NCBI RefSeq assembly: GCF_016758195.1
Contig: NZ_QYAC01000003.1
Coordinates: 372,001-436,000, forward strand
Source: Leucobacter chromiireducens subsp. solipictus
GTDB taxonomy: Bacteria; Actinomycetota; Actinomycetes; Actinomycetales; Microbacteriaceae
Direction of reading: 5' to 3'
DNA length: 64,000 bases
Shown here: piece after piece, positions 1 to 7,689 of the stretch
How positions within the stretch are numbered: position 1 is the stretch's first letter
Layout of the letters: every line of letters begins with the position of its first letter
Notes under the pieces: generated by a model
Told to the model about the DNA's origin: nothing
Seen by the model: the letters and a program-made list of their open reading frames with translations, nothing else
Database searches by the model: none
Position numbers and translations under genes: made by a program

Positions 1-184
1 CGTCGAGGGCTGCGCGCTGGGCGGGACCGGGGAGGCTCGCCAGTGCGGCGCCGAACTCCCCGGCGCGGAGGCGCGCGCTCTCCGCCGTGATCCAGGCCGC
101 GCCCGGGTCCGGGACGGCGTGGCCGGCGAGGTCGGGGAAGAGCGCGTGGGGGAGCGGACGATGCGCCGCGACTGGCTTTGTCAT
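1..184 (-). CDS. Unidentified protein, N-terminal part only
   Basis: An open frame on the minus strand starts at ATG 184-182 and runs off the left edge, giving about 61 residues. It begins MTKPVAAHRPLPHALFPDL and is rich in Ala and Pro. I do not recognise the family. It is divergent to the Fur-family gene. The start codon lies inside the palindrome at 178-191, and TACATT (192-197) sits seven bases upstream, so the gene may be transcribed leaderless. A catalase or iron gene would be a natural neighbour of a Fur/PerR regulator, but the visible residues do not support either. Confidence 0.5.
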   Translation of the reverse strand, partial: MTKPVAAHRPLPHALFPDLAGHAVPDPGAAWITAESARLRAGEFGAALASLPGPAQRAALD

Positions 185-191
185 AGGACAA
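178..191. promoter_or_regulatory. Palindrome TTGTC-N4-GACAA, copy 1 (putative operator)
   Basis: TTGTCATAGGACAA is an inverted repeat with five-base arms and a four-base spacer. An identical copy lies at 1828-1841. Both copies continue with an A, three variable bases and TANCATGG. It covers the start codon of the leftward gene. On the plus strand, TATCAT at 196-201 could be a -10 for fur. The binding regulator is unknown; the nearby Fur or MocR proteins are candidates. Confidence 0.6.
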
Positions 192-234
192 AATGTATCA
201 TGGGAAGGAACGCAGCTGGGGATCGGGGGTGGGC

Positions 235-666
235 ATGGCCGAGAGTGTGGTGGGGCGCGACGCGGCGCAACGGATTCGCGCTGCCGGACTGCGGGTCACC
301 GCCGCGCGGGTTGCGGTGTGGGCGGCGCTGCACGCCCGCCCGCACGGCTCGGTCGCCGATGTCGCCCGGGAGCTGCGCGAAGCCGCGCCCCGCAACTCGG
401 TGCAGACGCTGTACAACGTCGTGAATGACCTCACGCGCGCCGGGCTCCTCCGACGCGTCGAGTTTCCCGGATCCGCGGTGGCGCGCTACGAGACGCGGGT
501 CGGGGATGCGCACCACCATTTGCAGTGCACGAGCTGCGGTCGGGTCGTCGACATCGATTGTGCGCACGTGCGGGGAGACTGCCTCGACGCGGTGGGCGTT
601 CCGGCGGGCACGGTCACGTCCGTGGAGGTCGTGTTTCGGGGGACCTGCGCCGACTGTGCGGCGTGA
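235..666 (+). CDS. Fur/PerR-family metalloregulator
   Basis: A 143-residue repressor of the Fur superfamily, which senses iron, zinc or peroxide and binds DNA as a dimer. Residues 1-85 form the winged helix (GLRVTAARVAVWAAL and NSVQTLYNVVNDL). Next come the HHH of DAHHHLQCTSCG (93-95) and two CxxC pairs, C98/C101 and C138/C141, which form the structural zinc site of many Fur proteins. The HHHLxCxxCG form resembles the PerR/FurA (CatR) branch, but the sensed ligand cannot be read from sequence. I chose ATG 235 because GGGGGTGGG precedes it; an upstream ATG at 193 is in frame. It is convergent with alr. Confidence 0.88.
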   Translation: MAESVVGRDAAQRIRAAGLRVTAARVAVWAALHARPHGSVADVARELREAAPRNSVQTLYNVVNDLTRAGLLRRVEFPGSAVARYETRVGDAHHHLQCTSCGRVVDIDCAHVRGDCLDAVGVPAGTVTSVEVVFRGTCADCAA

Positions 667-730
667 GTGGCCCGTCCCTGCGTGGGGCGCGCACGCACCG
701 GCCAGCCCCAGGCTCGGTGGCGGCCAGGCC

Positions 731-1834
731 CTACGGCGCGAGGCACCGGTGGACCCGCGGCCCGATGCGGGCGATCACCTCGTAGTTGATCGTGCCGAGG
801 CGTGCCGACCACTCTTCGACCGCCGGGTGCCCCGCCGCGGGATCGCCAAACAGCACGACCCGTTCGCCCGGCTCGGCGGCCGCGGCCGGGCCGGTCAGTG
901 CGACGGCGCAGCTGTCCATGCCGACGGGGCCGATCAGGGGGACGCGTGCGCCGCGAAGGCGGAAGCTAAGGTGGCCCCCGGCAAGCCGCCGCGGGAGGCC
1001 GTCCGCGTACCCGAGCGGGACCACGCCGATGCGGCGGCCGGCGTCCTGTCGCACGTCCACGAGTTCCGCGGTGAGGGTCATGGCGGGGCGCAGGCCCGGG
1101 GGTGGCGTGTGGTGGCCGGGCTCGGGGTCGAGGCCGTAGGCGGCGAGTCCGACCCGGACCGCGTCGTAGCGCAGCCGGGGTGAGCGCAGCGCCGCCGCGG
1201 AGGCGGCCAGATGTCGGAGCGGGGGTCGCACCCCGGCGCGGGCGAGCGTGGCCAGGCCGCGCTCGAAGCGGGTGGCCTGGGCGAGATCGGCGCCCGGGCT
1301 CGTGTTTGCCAGGTGGCTGAACGCCCCGGTGATGCGGACGAGTCCGGCCCGCTGCGCCGCTCCGGCCAGGCGGGCGAGCTCCTCCCACTGCTCGGGGCTC
1401 GCCCCGTTGCGGCTGAGGCCGGTGTCGAGCTTGAGCTGCGCGCTCGCGGGCATCCCGGCGGTGGCCGCGGCGGCGGCGAGGCGGCGGAGCTGTTCGGCGG
1501 AGCTGAGTCCGAGCTCGACGCGGTGCCGGATCGCTGAAGCGGCGTCGAAGGCGGTGTCGTGCAGCCAGCAGAGCAGTGGCGCGGTGAAGCCCGTGGCGCG
1601 CAGGGCGAGCGCCTCGTCGAGGTCCGCGACCGCCACCATTTCGGCCCCGGCGGAGATCACCGCCGGGGCCACGAGGTGCGCCCCGTGGCCGTAGGCGTTC
1701 GCTTTCGCGACGACGATGACGCGGCCGCCGTGGGCCCGCAGCGTCGCGATGTTGTGGTGGAGCGCGCTCAGGGAAATCTCGGCGACGCGGATCGGCTGCA
1801 CCGCAGGCGACGCGCCGTGAACTTGCCTTGTCAT
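731..1834 (-). CDS. alr: Alanine racemase
   Basis: This PLP enzyme interconverts L- and D-alanine for peptidoglycan. It has 367 residues, the usual length. The PLP lysine is K44 in VVAKANAYGHGAH. The barrel motifs LDTGLSRNG and GVVPLGYADGLPRR follow, and the C-terminal beta domain carries GPVGMDSCAV. ATG 1834 is chosen because the family begins shortly before VAEISLSALHHNI. It lies inside the palindrome 1828-1841, with TAGCCT (1842-1847) seven bases upstream, so a leaderless transcript is likely. A longer frame back to 1927 would cross the promoter. It is divergent from the mocR-gabT pair, so the palindrome may coordinate D-alanine supply with amine catabolism; this last point is inference. 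Confidence 0.93.
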   Translation of the reverse strand: MTRQVHGASPAVQPIRVAEISLSALHHNIATLRAHGGRVIVVAKANAYGHGAHLVAPAVISAGAEMVAVADLDEALALRATGFTAPLLCWLHDTAFDAASAIRHRVELGLSSAEQLRRLAAAAATAGMPASAQLKLDTGLSRNGASPEQWEELARLAGAAQRAGLVRITGAFSHLANTSPGADLAQATRFERGLATLARAGVRPPLRHLAASAAALRSPRLRYDAVRVGLAAYGLDPEPGHHTPPPGLRPAMTLTAELVDVRQDAGRRIGVVPLGYADGLPRRLAGGHLSFRLRGARVPLIGPVGMDSCAVALTGPAAAAEPGERVVLFGDPAAGHPAVEEWSARLGTINYEVIARIGPRVHRCLAP

Positions 1835-1841
1835 AGGACAA
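1828..1841. promoter_or_regulatory. Palindrome TTGTC-N4-GACAA, copy 2 (putative operator between alr and mocR)
   Basis: Identical to the copy at 178-191, including the following A. It covers the alr start codon. TAACAT at 1846-1851 lies at the same distance as TATCAT in copy 1. MocR-type regulators often bind near their own promoter, so the adjacent MocR protein is one candidate ligand. Confidence 0.6.
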
Positions 1842-1925
1842 AGGCTAACATGGCATATGTCAGCAAAACCTGCTCGTGTACACTCGGGGAGGGCGCGCAT
1901 CGCCGCCCTCAGAAAGGAGATTCGC

Positions 1926-3326
1926 ATGTCGGATCACGCACCTGTCCGTGACACCTCGGCCGGGATCTCCGGTGCGAGTGTCGAAGAGATCGTCGCAAGC
2001 ATTCGCGAGCTGATCGATCAGGGGACGCTGCGCCCCGGTGATTCCCTGCCGCCGATGCGCTCGCTCGCGGAGACACTGGGAGTCAACCGCAACACCGCGT
2101 CGGCGGCGTACCGCGCGCTCGTACAGGCGAATCTCGCCGAGACCCGGGGCCGCGCGGGAACCTTCATCATCGACCCGTTCGCGGAGCTCGACGAGGAGGG
2201 GTTCGCGCAGGACACGGTGCTGCGCGACGTGGGAGACGGCAACCCCGACCCCGCGTTCCTGCCGGACCCCACCCAGGTGCGCCTGAGCGCTGCGGTGCCT
2301 CACCTCTATGGCGAGGCGACCGTGGACCCGGGCTTCGCGGAGTGGGCCACCCGCTGGATCGCGGCGGATCAGCCGCGCCCCTTCCGGCTCACCGTCGCTG
2401 CCGGGGCCGTGGATGCGATCGAGCGGTTGCTCGCCCAGGCGCTCGCGCCGGGGGACGCCGTCGCACTGGAAGACCCGTGCTTCCTCACGAGCATCAGCAC
2501 GATCCGGCAGAACGGGTATCGCGCCGTGCCGGTGCGCCTGGACGCGGTCGGGATGCTGCCCGAGAGCCTCCGGGAGGCGCTCGAGAGCGGGGTGCGAGCC
2601 GTGATCTGCACGCCGCGCGCGCACAACCCGACGGGGGCCAGCCTGACTGCGGCGCGCGCCGCGGAACTGCGCGCCGTGCTCGCGGACTTCCCGCAGGTGC
2701 TCGTGATCGAGGACGACCACTTCTCGCTGCTCGCCCGGGCGCCGTACGCCACGATCATCGGCGAAGCGCAGCAGCGCTGGGCGCTGGTGCGCTCGATGTC
2801 GAAGGCGCTCGGCCCGGACATGCGGATCGCGGTGCTGGCGAGCGACGAGGAGACGGCGGAGCGCCTGGCCACCCGCATCAGCGGGGGCATCACGTGGGTG
2901 AGCCACCTGATCCAGCGCATCACGCACGCGCTCCTCGCCGACTCGGCGACGCAGCGGCTCATCGCGGATGCGGGGGCGTTCTACGCCGAGCGGAACGCGG
3001 CGTTCACGGCCTGCCTGCGGGACGTGGGGCTCGACTCCGCGAGCCGCGACGGCCTGAGCGTCTGGGTCGATACGCAGCGTGACGCGAGCGAGGTGCTCAC
3101 GCACCTGATGCGCCGCGGCTGGATCGCCCGCGAGGGCGCGAGCTTTGGCCTCCAGGGTGAGCACCACCGCGCCCTGCGACTGACCGTGCACAGCCTCACC
3201 GACGCCGACATGCGGCGGCTCGCGGAGGACCTCGCGGCGGCCTGCGAGCTCGCGGCGGCCCCGCACGCCGAGCGCGCGAACCGAACGGTTCCCGGCGCCG
3301 CCGGCACGATTTCCACTGTCCGCTAA
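1926..3326 (+). CDS. MocR-family transcriptional regulator (GntR winged helix fused to aminotransferase fold)
   Basis: A 466-residue MocR/GabR-type regulator. Residues about 10-85 are a GntR winged helix (IRELIDQGTLRPGDSLPPMRSLAETLGVNRNTAS, here read in two parts). The remainder is a fold-type I aminotransferase domain that binds PLP, with AHNPTG, IEDDH and the lysine of RSMSKALGP. These proteins use the aminotransferase domain to sense PLP or amino compounds. ATG 1926 follows AAAGGAGA. An in-frame ATG at 1857 lacks such a site. A GAGGGCG/CGCCCTC hairpin lies in the leader. The gene is co-directional with gabT, 27 bases upstream of it, and is therefore probably in the same operon; MocR genes are more often divergent from their targets. 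Confidence 0.9.
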   Translation: MSDHAPVRDTSAGISGASVEEIVASIRELIDQGTLRPGDSLPPMRSLAETLGVNRNTASAAYRALVQANLAETRGRAGTFIIDPFAELDEEGFAQDTVLRDVGDGNPDPAFLPDPTQVRLSAAVPHLYGEATVDPGFAEWATRWIAADQPRPFRLTVAAGAVDAIERLLAQALAPGDAVALEDPCFLTSISTIRQNGYRAVPVRLDAVGMLPESLREALESGVRAVICTPRAHNPTGASLTAARAAELRAVLADFPQVLVIEDDHFSLLARAPYATIIGEAQQRWALVRSMSKALGPDMRIAVLASDEETAERLATRISGGITWVSHLIQRITHALLADSATQRLIADAGAFYAERNAAFTACLRDVGLDSASRDGLSVWVDTQRDASEVLTHLMRRGWIAREGASFGLQGEHHRALRLTVHSLTDADMRRLAEDLAAACELAAAPHAERANRTVPGAAGTISTVR

Positions 3327-3353
3327 CCCCACCACCACTCGAAAGGACCCCTG

Positions 3354-4688
3354 ATGACCCTCATCGCTGAAGACCTGGCATCGCTGCAGCGCCCCGAACT
3401 CGTGACGGAACTCCCGGGTCCGAAGAGCCGAGAGATCCACGCGCGACGCGAGCAAGCGGTACCCCGCGGCGTCGGCTGTGCGCTCCCGATCTACATCGAA
3501 CACGCGGACGGGGCGTGGCTCACCGACGTCGACGGGAACCGGCTGCTGGATCTCGGATCCGGCATCGGCGTGACGACGCTGGGGCACACCCAGCCGACCG
3601 TGGTTGCGGCGGCGAAGGCCCAGCTCGACCGGGTCAGCCACACCCTGTTCACGGTGACGCCCTACGAAAACTATGTGCGCCTCGCCGAGCGCCTCGCGGA
3701 GCACACCCCGGGCACGCACGCGAAGAAGACCTTCTTCGTGAACTCCGGCGCGGAGGCGGTGGAGAACGCCGTGAAGATCGCCCGCGCCCACACGGGCAAG
3801 CGCGTCGTCGCCGCGCTCGATCACGCCTTCCACGGGCGCACCAGCCTGACGATGGCGATGAACCACCGGGTGGCCCCGTACGGCACCGGCTTCGGGCCGT
3901 TCGCCCCCGACGTGCAGCGCGTCCCGAACTCCTACCCGCTGCGCGACGGGCTCTCCGGTGCCGAGGCCGCGGCGCGCACCATCGAGTATCTTGAGCAGCG
4001 GATCGGGGCCGCCGATCTCGCCGCGATCATTGCGGAGCCGATTCAGGGTGAGGGCGGCTTCGTTGTTCCGGCCGAGGGCTACCTGCCGGCGCTGCAGGAG
4101 TGGGCGACCGCGAACGACGTGGTCTTCATCGCCGACGAGATCCAGGCGGGCCTCGGCCGGACCGGTACCTGGTTCGCGAGCGAGCTGTTCGGCCTTGTCC
4201 CGGATCTGGTGCTCACCGCGAAGGGGATCGCGGACGGCCTGCCGCTGGCGGGAGTGACGGGTCGGGCCGAGATCATGGACGCCGCCGGCCCGGGCGGGCT
4301 CGGGGGAACCTTCGGGGGGAATCCCGTGTCGATTGCGGCAGCGCACGCGGTGCTGGATCTGCTCGAGAGCGGTACGCCGTTCGCGGAGGCCGAGCGGATC
4401 GAGTCCGCGCTCGTGTCCGGGCTTGCCGAGCTGGCGACCAGGCACGAGGTGATCGGCGACATTCGCGGGCATGGCGCAATGATCGCGTTCGAGCTTGTCG
4501 AGCCGGGCTCCACGACGCCGCTCGCCGGGCTCGCGACGAAGATCGCCGCGTACGCGGCGACTCGGGGGGTGCTGCTGCTCACCGCGGGAAGCTTCGGCAA
4601 CGTGGTGCGGTTCCTCCCCTCGCTGACCGTCACCAACGAGCAGATCGCCTACGCGCTCGACGTGATCGGAGATGCGCTCGCACAGTAA
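3354..4688 (+). CDS. gabT: 4-aminobutyrate aminotransferase-type class III transaminase
   Basis: A class III PLP aminotransferase of 444 residues that moves an amino group from GABA or a similar omega-amine to 2-oxoglutarate. Visible motifs are FFVNSGAEAVENAVKIAR, HGRTSLTMAM, the loop AEPIQGEGGF, the aspartate of FIADEIQAGLGRTG and the PLP lysine (about K290) in LTAKGIADGLPLAGV. The start ATG 3354 follows AAAGGACCCCTG. It forms an operon with the MocR regulator, which likely controls it. Substrate range within GabT/PuuE cannot be fixed from sequence. Two GC hairpins and tRNA-Cys follow. Confidence 0.9.
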   Translation: MTLIAEDLASLQRPELVTELPGPKSREIHARREQAVPRGVGCALPIYIEHADGAWLTDVDGNRLLDLGSGIGVTTLGHTQPTVVAAAKAQLDRVSHTLFTVTPYENYVRLAERLAEHTPGTHAKKTFFVNSGAEAVENAVKIARAHTGKRVVAALDHAFHGRTSLTMAMNHRVAPYGTGFGPFAPDVQRVPNSYPLRDGLSGAEAAARTIEYLEQRIGAADLAAIIAEPIQGEGGFVVPAEGYLPALQEWATANDVVFIADEIQAGLGRTGTWFASELFGLVPDLVLTAKGIADGLPLAGVTGRAEIMDAAGPGGLGGTFGGNPVSIAAAHAVLDLLESGTPFAEAERIESALVSGLAELATRHEVIGDIRGHGAMIAFELVEPGSTTPLAGLATKIAAYAATRGVLLLTAGSFGNVVRFLPSLTVTNEQIAYALDVIGDALAQ

Positions 4689-4690
4689 CA

Positions 4691-4727
4691 CCGCGGGAAA
4701 CCGCGGGGCCGCCGGTTCCGGCGGCCC
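4691..4727 (+). terminator. Two tandem GC hairpins after gabT
   Basis: The first hairpin is CCGCGG-GAAA-CCGCGG (4691-4706), closed by a GNRA tetraloop. The second pairs GGGCCGCCGG (4706-4715) with CCGGCGGCCC (4718-4727). They fill the gap between the gabT stop and tRNA-Cys. There is no U tract, which is common for actinobacterial terminators. Confidence 0.6.
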
Positions 4728-4731
4728 ACCC

Positions 4732-4805
4732 GGTGGGGTGACCGAATGGCTAGGTTGCAACTCGCAAAGTTGTGTATGCAGGTTCGACTCCTGCCCCCAC
4801 CTCCA
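4732..4805 (+). tRNA. tRNA-Cys (GCA), CCA encoded
   Basis: A complete cloverleaf. The acceptor GGTGGGG pairs with CCCCACC (4795-4801), followed by discriminator T (4802) and an encoded CCA. The T arm is GCAGG-TTCGACT-CCTGC. The anticodon stem is GCAAC (4757-4761) with GTTGT (4769-4773), and the loop is TCGCAAA, giving anticodon GCA at 4764-4766. U73 and GCA are cysteine identity elements. Position 33, almost always U, reads C here (4763). Confidence 0.93.
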
Positions 4806-4855
4806 CAGTGCGGCGACCTGTGCGCCGCCGAAGTCCGAGCCCGAGGAGCTGAGCT

Positions 4856-6265
4856 GTGCGCGCACTCCTGGCCGCGGTGCCGCTCGCCGTTGTCGCGTGC
4901 GCGATGCTCGCGCGGCGCTCGTCGCGAGTGTCCGCGGCGCTCGGCCTCGTCGCGTTGATCCCGATACTGATCTGGGGATTTCCGCTGAACTCGACGGAGC
5001 TCGTGGCGCTCGCGCGCGACTGGGCCCCGGTCGCGACCGAGGTGGTGCTCGTGGTCGGCGGCGGCATCATGTTCGCCGAGGCCGGTCGCCAGACGGGACA
5101 CCAGGAAGTGGTGAGCCGGTGGATCACGCGCGCCCTCGGGACCGGGATCCTGCCGGTGCTCGCCATTGTGCACGGGTTCACCCCGCTCACTGAGTCGCTC
5201 ACCGGGTACGGGATCGGGGCCGCGCTCGCCGTGCCACTGCTGCTGGGGATCGGCCTGTCCGGCCGTGTCGCGGCGACCGTGGGACTGCTCGGCCTGTGCG
5301 CGGTCCCGTGGGGCTCGCTCGGTCCGGGAACCCTGATCGCCGCGCACCTGACCGGGGTGAGCGTGGATCAGCTCGGCGTCGCGACCGCGTGGTTCAACGG
5401 CACGGTGTTTCTGGGGGCCGGGGTCGCCGCGGCGTTGCTCGTCTGCCCCGCCGGGACGCGACTGCGCGGCGTCGCGGCGGGCCTCGCCTCGGGCGGCGCG
5501 CTGTGGGCCGCCGTGTGGGGCGCGAATACGCTGCTCGGAACGGCCCCCGCCGGCGCGCTCGGGGGACTGTGCGTGCTGTCCGCGCACCTCGGCCTGCGCG
5601 CGGTGCGCGGGCAGCGGATCCGGATCAGCGGCGCGGTGCTCCGAGCGCTCGTCCCGTACGCGGTGGTGCTCGGCGGGGTGCTCACGGCCACCTCGGTGGT
5701 GTCGATGACGGGCACCGCGGAGACCCTCGCCGCCGGCGTCCTCACGTCACCGGCGCTGTGGCTGTGCGCGGCCACGGCGACGGAGCTGGCGTCACGGCCC
5801 CGGCTGTTGCGGGCGGTGTGGCGCGCCGGGAGCGGCACCTGGGTCCGCGTCGCCCCCGCGACCGTCCTGTTTATCCTGCTCGGCGCGCTGATGGGGGCGA
5901 GCGGCATGTCGGAGGCGCTCGCGGAACAGCTGGCGGCGCTCGGCACCAGCTTCCTGTTCGTGCTGCCGTTCTGCGCGGCACTGATCGGCCTGGTCACCGG
6001 CTCCAACTCGGGGGCGAACGCGCTCGGCGCGGGCGCCCAAGCTGACGTGGCGCGCGCGCTCGGTGCCGACGCCACGCTCGCCGTGGGCGCGCACAACGCG
6101 GCGGGTGCCGCGGCGATGATGGCGTCGCCCGCGCGCGTGGAGCTCGCGACGCGGCTCGCGCGCGTCCCCGCGGAGGCAAGCCGGGTGCAGCGCACGCTCC
6201 TGCTGGTCCTCGGCGGCATGGTGGCACCGATGGCGGTGCTCAGCCTGTGGACGTTGTCGGGCTGA
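4856..6265 (+). CDS. LctP-family permease (L-lactate/glycolate permease-like)
   Basis: A polytopic membrane protein of 469 residues with a dozen or more hydrophobic segments. HGFTPLTESLTGYGIG and GSNSGANALGAGAQADVARALG match the conserved blocks of the LctP lactate permease family (TC 2.A.14), which imports L-lactate, D-lactate or glycolate with protons. The substrate here is not established. GTG 4856 follows GAGGAG at good spacing. The gene begins 50 bases after tRNA-Cys, so read-through from the tRNA promoter is possible. It is convergent with the next MocR gene, and the two overlap by 26 bases. Confidence 0.78.
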   Translation: MRALLAAVPLAVVACAMLARRSSRVSAALGLVALIPILIWGFPLNSTELVALARDWAPVATEVVLVVGGGIMFAEAGRQTGHQEVVSRWITRALGTGILPVLAIVHGFTPLTESLTGYGIGAALAVPLLLGIGLSGRVAATVGLLGLCAVPWGSLGPGTLIAAHLTGVSVDQLGVATAWFNGTVFLGAGVAAALLVCPAGTRLRGVAAGLASGGALWAAVWGANTLLGTAPAGALGGLCVLSAHLGLRAVRGQRIRISGAVLRALVPYAVVLGGVLTATSVVSMTGTAETLAAGVLTSPALWLCAATATELASRPRLLRAVWRAGSGTWVRVAPATVLFILLGALMGASGMSEALAEQLAALGTSFLFVLPFCAALIGLVTGSNSGANALGAGAQADVARALGADATLAVGAHNAAGAAAMMASPARVELATRLARVPAEASRVQRTLLLVLGGMVAPMAVLSLWTLSG

Positions 6266-7634
6266 GCGCCGCGATCCGGCGCACCCCCTCGGCGATCTGT
6301 GGTGCGGAGGCCGCGCCGAAGGAGAGCCGGACAAACGGGGCGGGCGGCTCGTCGACGAAAAAGTGCGCGCCATCGCCCACGAGCACGCCGGCCGCGTGGG
6401 CCGCGGCGCTCAGCTCCTGCGTCTGCGTGCCGCGGGGCAGCTGCGCCCAGACGTGGAGCCCGCCCCGCGGAATCAGCCCGATTCGGGCGGCCGGGAGGGA
6501 GGTCCCGACCGCGGAGACGAGGGCGTCGCGGCGCTGCGCGAGTGCCGCGCGGAGCCGTTTCAGGTGGCGGGGCCAGACCGGCGATGTGAGGAGTTCCAAG
6601 GCGATCTCCTGCACGATGGGGGAGACGCCGAGGTCGTCGGCGGTGCGGGACGCTCGCAGCCGCTCGCCCGCGGGCCCACGGGCGATGATGGCCCCCAGCC
6701 GGATGCCGGGGGAGGCTGGTTTCGAGAGGGTGAGCACGGTGACGACGTGGCCGTGGGGATCCTGCGTGCACAGCGGGGCGGGGGCGGCCTGCTCGATGCC
6801 GAGGTGCCGCGCCCAGTCGTCCTCGATGATGAAGGCCCCCGCGCGCGCCGCGAGCTCCATGAGGCGCGTGCGGCGCTCCGGGCTCAGCACGGCCCCGGTC
6901 GGGTTCGCGTAGCTGGGCTGCACGTAGATGAGCCGGGCACCCGTGCGGGCGAGTTCCTCGCCGAGGCGATCCACGAGGATCCCGTCACGGTCGCTGGGGA
7001 CGGACGCGATCGCGAGCCCGGCGCTCTGCGCGGCGAGAATCGCTCCCGGGTAGGTGGGGCTCTCCATGATGATGGTCGCGCCGGGTTCGGCGAGCGTGCG
7101 CATCGCGCCGACGAGTCCCTGTTGCCCGCCGGACACCACGAGGACGTCGTTCGGATCGGCCTGGTAGTCGGCCGCGAGGACACGGCGCAACGCGGCCGAT
7201 CCGGTCGGCGGGGTCATCACCCAGGCGCGGGAGCTGCGCGCCGCCCGAGCGCCGATCTGCCGCAGCTCCTCCGTGGGGAGCAGCTCGGAGGAGAGGTACC
7301 CCCACGACAGCGGAATGTGATCGGATCCGGCGTACGCGCCCACGCGCGCCGCCCGCACGGGGTCGACGCGCGTCCGCCCGAGCGCCTGCGTGTGCCAGCT
7401 GAAATCCGGTTCCGGGAGCACGGCCCGGCTCGCGACAAAGGTGCCGCGTCCGGGTTCGGTGAGGATCAGGCCGAGGGCCGTGAGCGTCGCGAGGGCGGCG
7501 GAGATCGTGCCCGCGCTCGCGCGAAACTCCGTGGCGAGCTGCCGGGCACCCGGCAACCGCTCTCCGGTGCGCATGCCGAGGATCCGCTGCTGCAGTTCGG
7601 CGGCAATCTGGGCCGCCCGGGTAGTGTGGCTCAC
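6240..7634 (-). CDS. Second MocR-family regulator
   Basis: About 464 residues. The N-terminal winged helix is TTRAAQIAAELQQRIL to LPGARQLATEF, and GTFVASRAV marks its end. An aminotransferase-like domain follows, with YANPTGAVLSPERR, IEDDWARHLG and the PLP lysine in TLSKPASPGIRLGAI. GTG 7634 is a best guess: TATTGA lies eight bases upstream and the winged helix begins at once. A much longer upstream frame has no family character. It is convergent with the permease and lies downstream of rpiR on the same strand. Its target is unknown; the overlapping permease is one candidate. Confidence 0.85.
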   Translation of the reverse strand: MSHTTRAAQIAAELQQRILGMRTGERLPGARQLATEFRASAGTISAALATLTALGLILTEPGRGTFVASRAVLPEPDFSWHTQALGRTRVDPVRAARVGAYAGSDHIPLSWGYLSSELLPTEELRQIGARAARSSRAWVMTPPTGSAALRRVLAADYQADPNDVLVVSGGQQGLVGAMRTLAEPGATIIMESPTYPGAILAAQSAGLAIASVPSDRDGILVDRLGEELARTGARLIYVQPSYANPTGAVLSPERRTRLMELAARAGAFIIEDDWARHLGIEQAAPAPLCTQDPHGHVVTVLTLSKPASPGIRLGAIIARGPAGERLRASRTADDLGVSPIVQEIALELLTSPVWPRHLKRLRAALAQRRDALVSAVGTSLPAARIGLIPRGGLHVWAQLPRGTQTQELSAAAHAAGVLVGDGAHFFVDEPPAPFVRLSFGAASAPQIAEGVRRIAALSPTTSTG

Positions 7635-7689
7635 CTCCACATTCAATAGCGTTTCCGCCCGTTCCAGCAACTTTCGCCGGGGTCGTGCC

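Noticed and set aside
1-184. Catalase next to the Fur regulator
   Set aside because: The visible N-terminus does not resemble catalase, and the rest is outside the window.
4732-4805. tRNA pseudogene
   Set aside because: All stems pair, the CCA and the cysteine identity bases are present; only position 33 is unusual.
1860-4865. A 1001-codon open frame antisense to mocR and gabT
   Set aside because: It mirrors two genes with clear family motifs. Its composition is the Arg/Gly/Ala-rich pattern of antisense frames in high-GC DNA, and no domain is visible.
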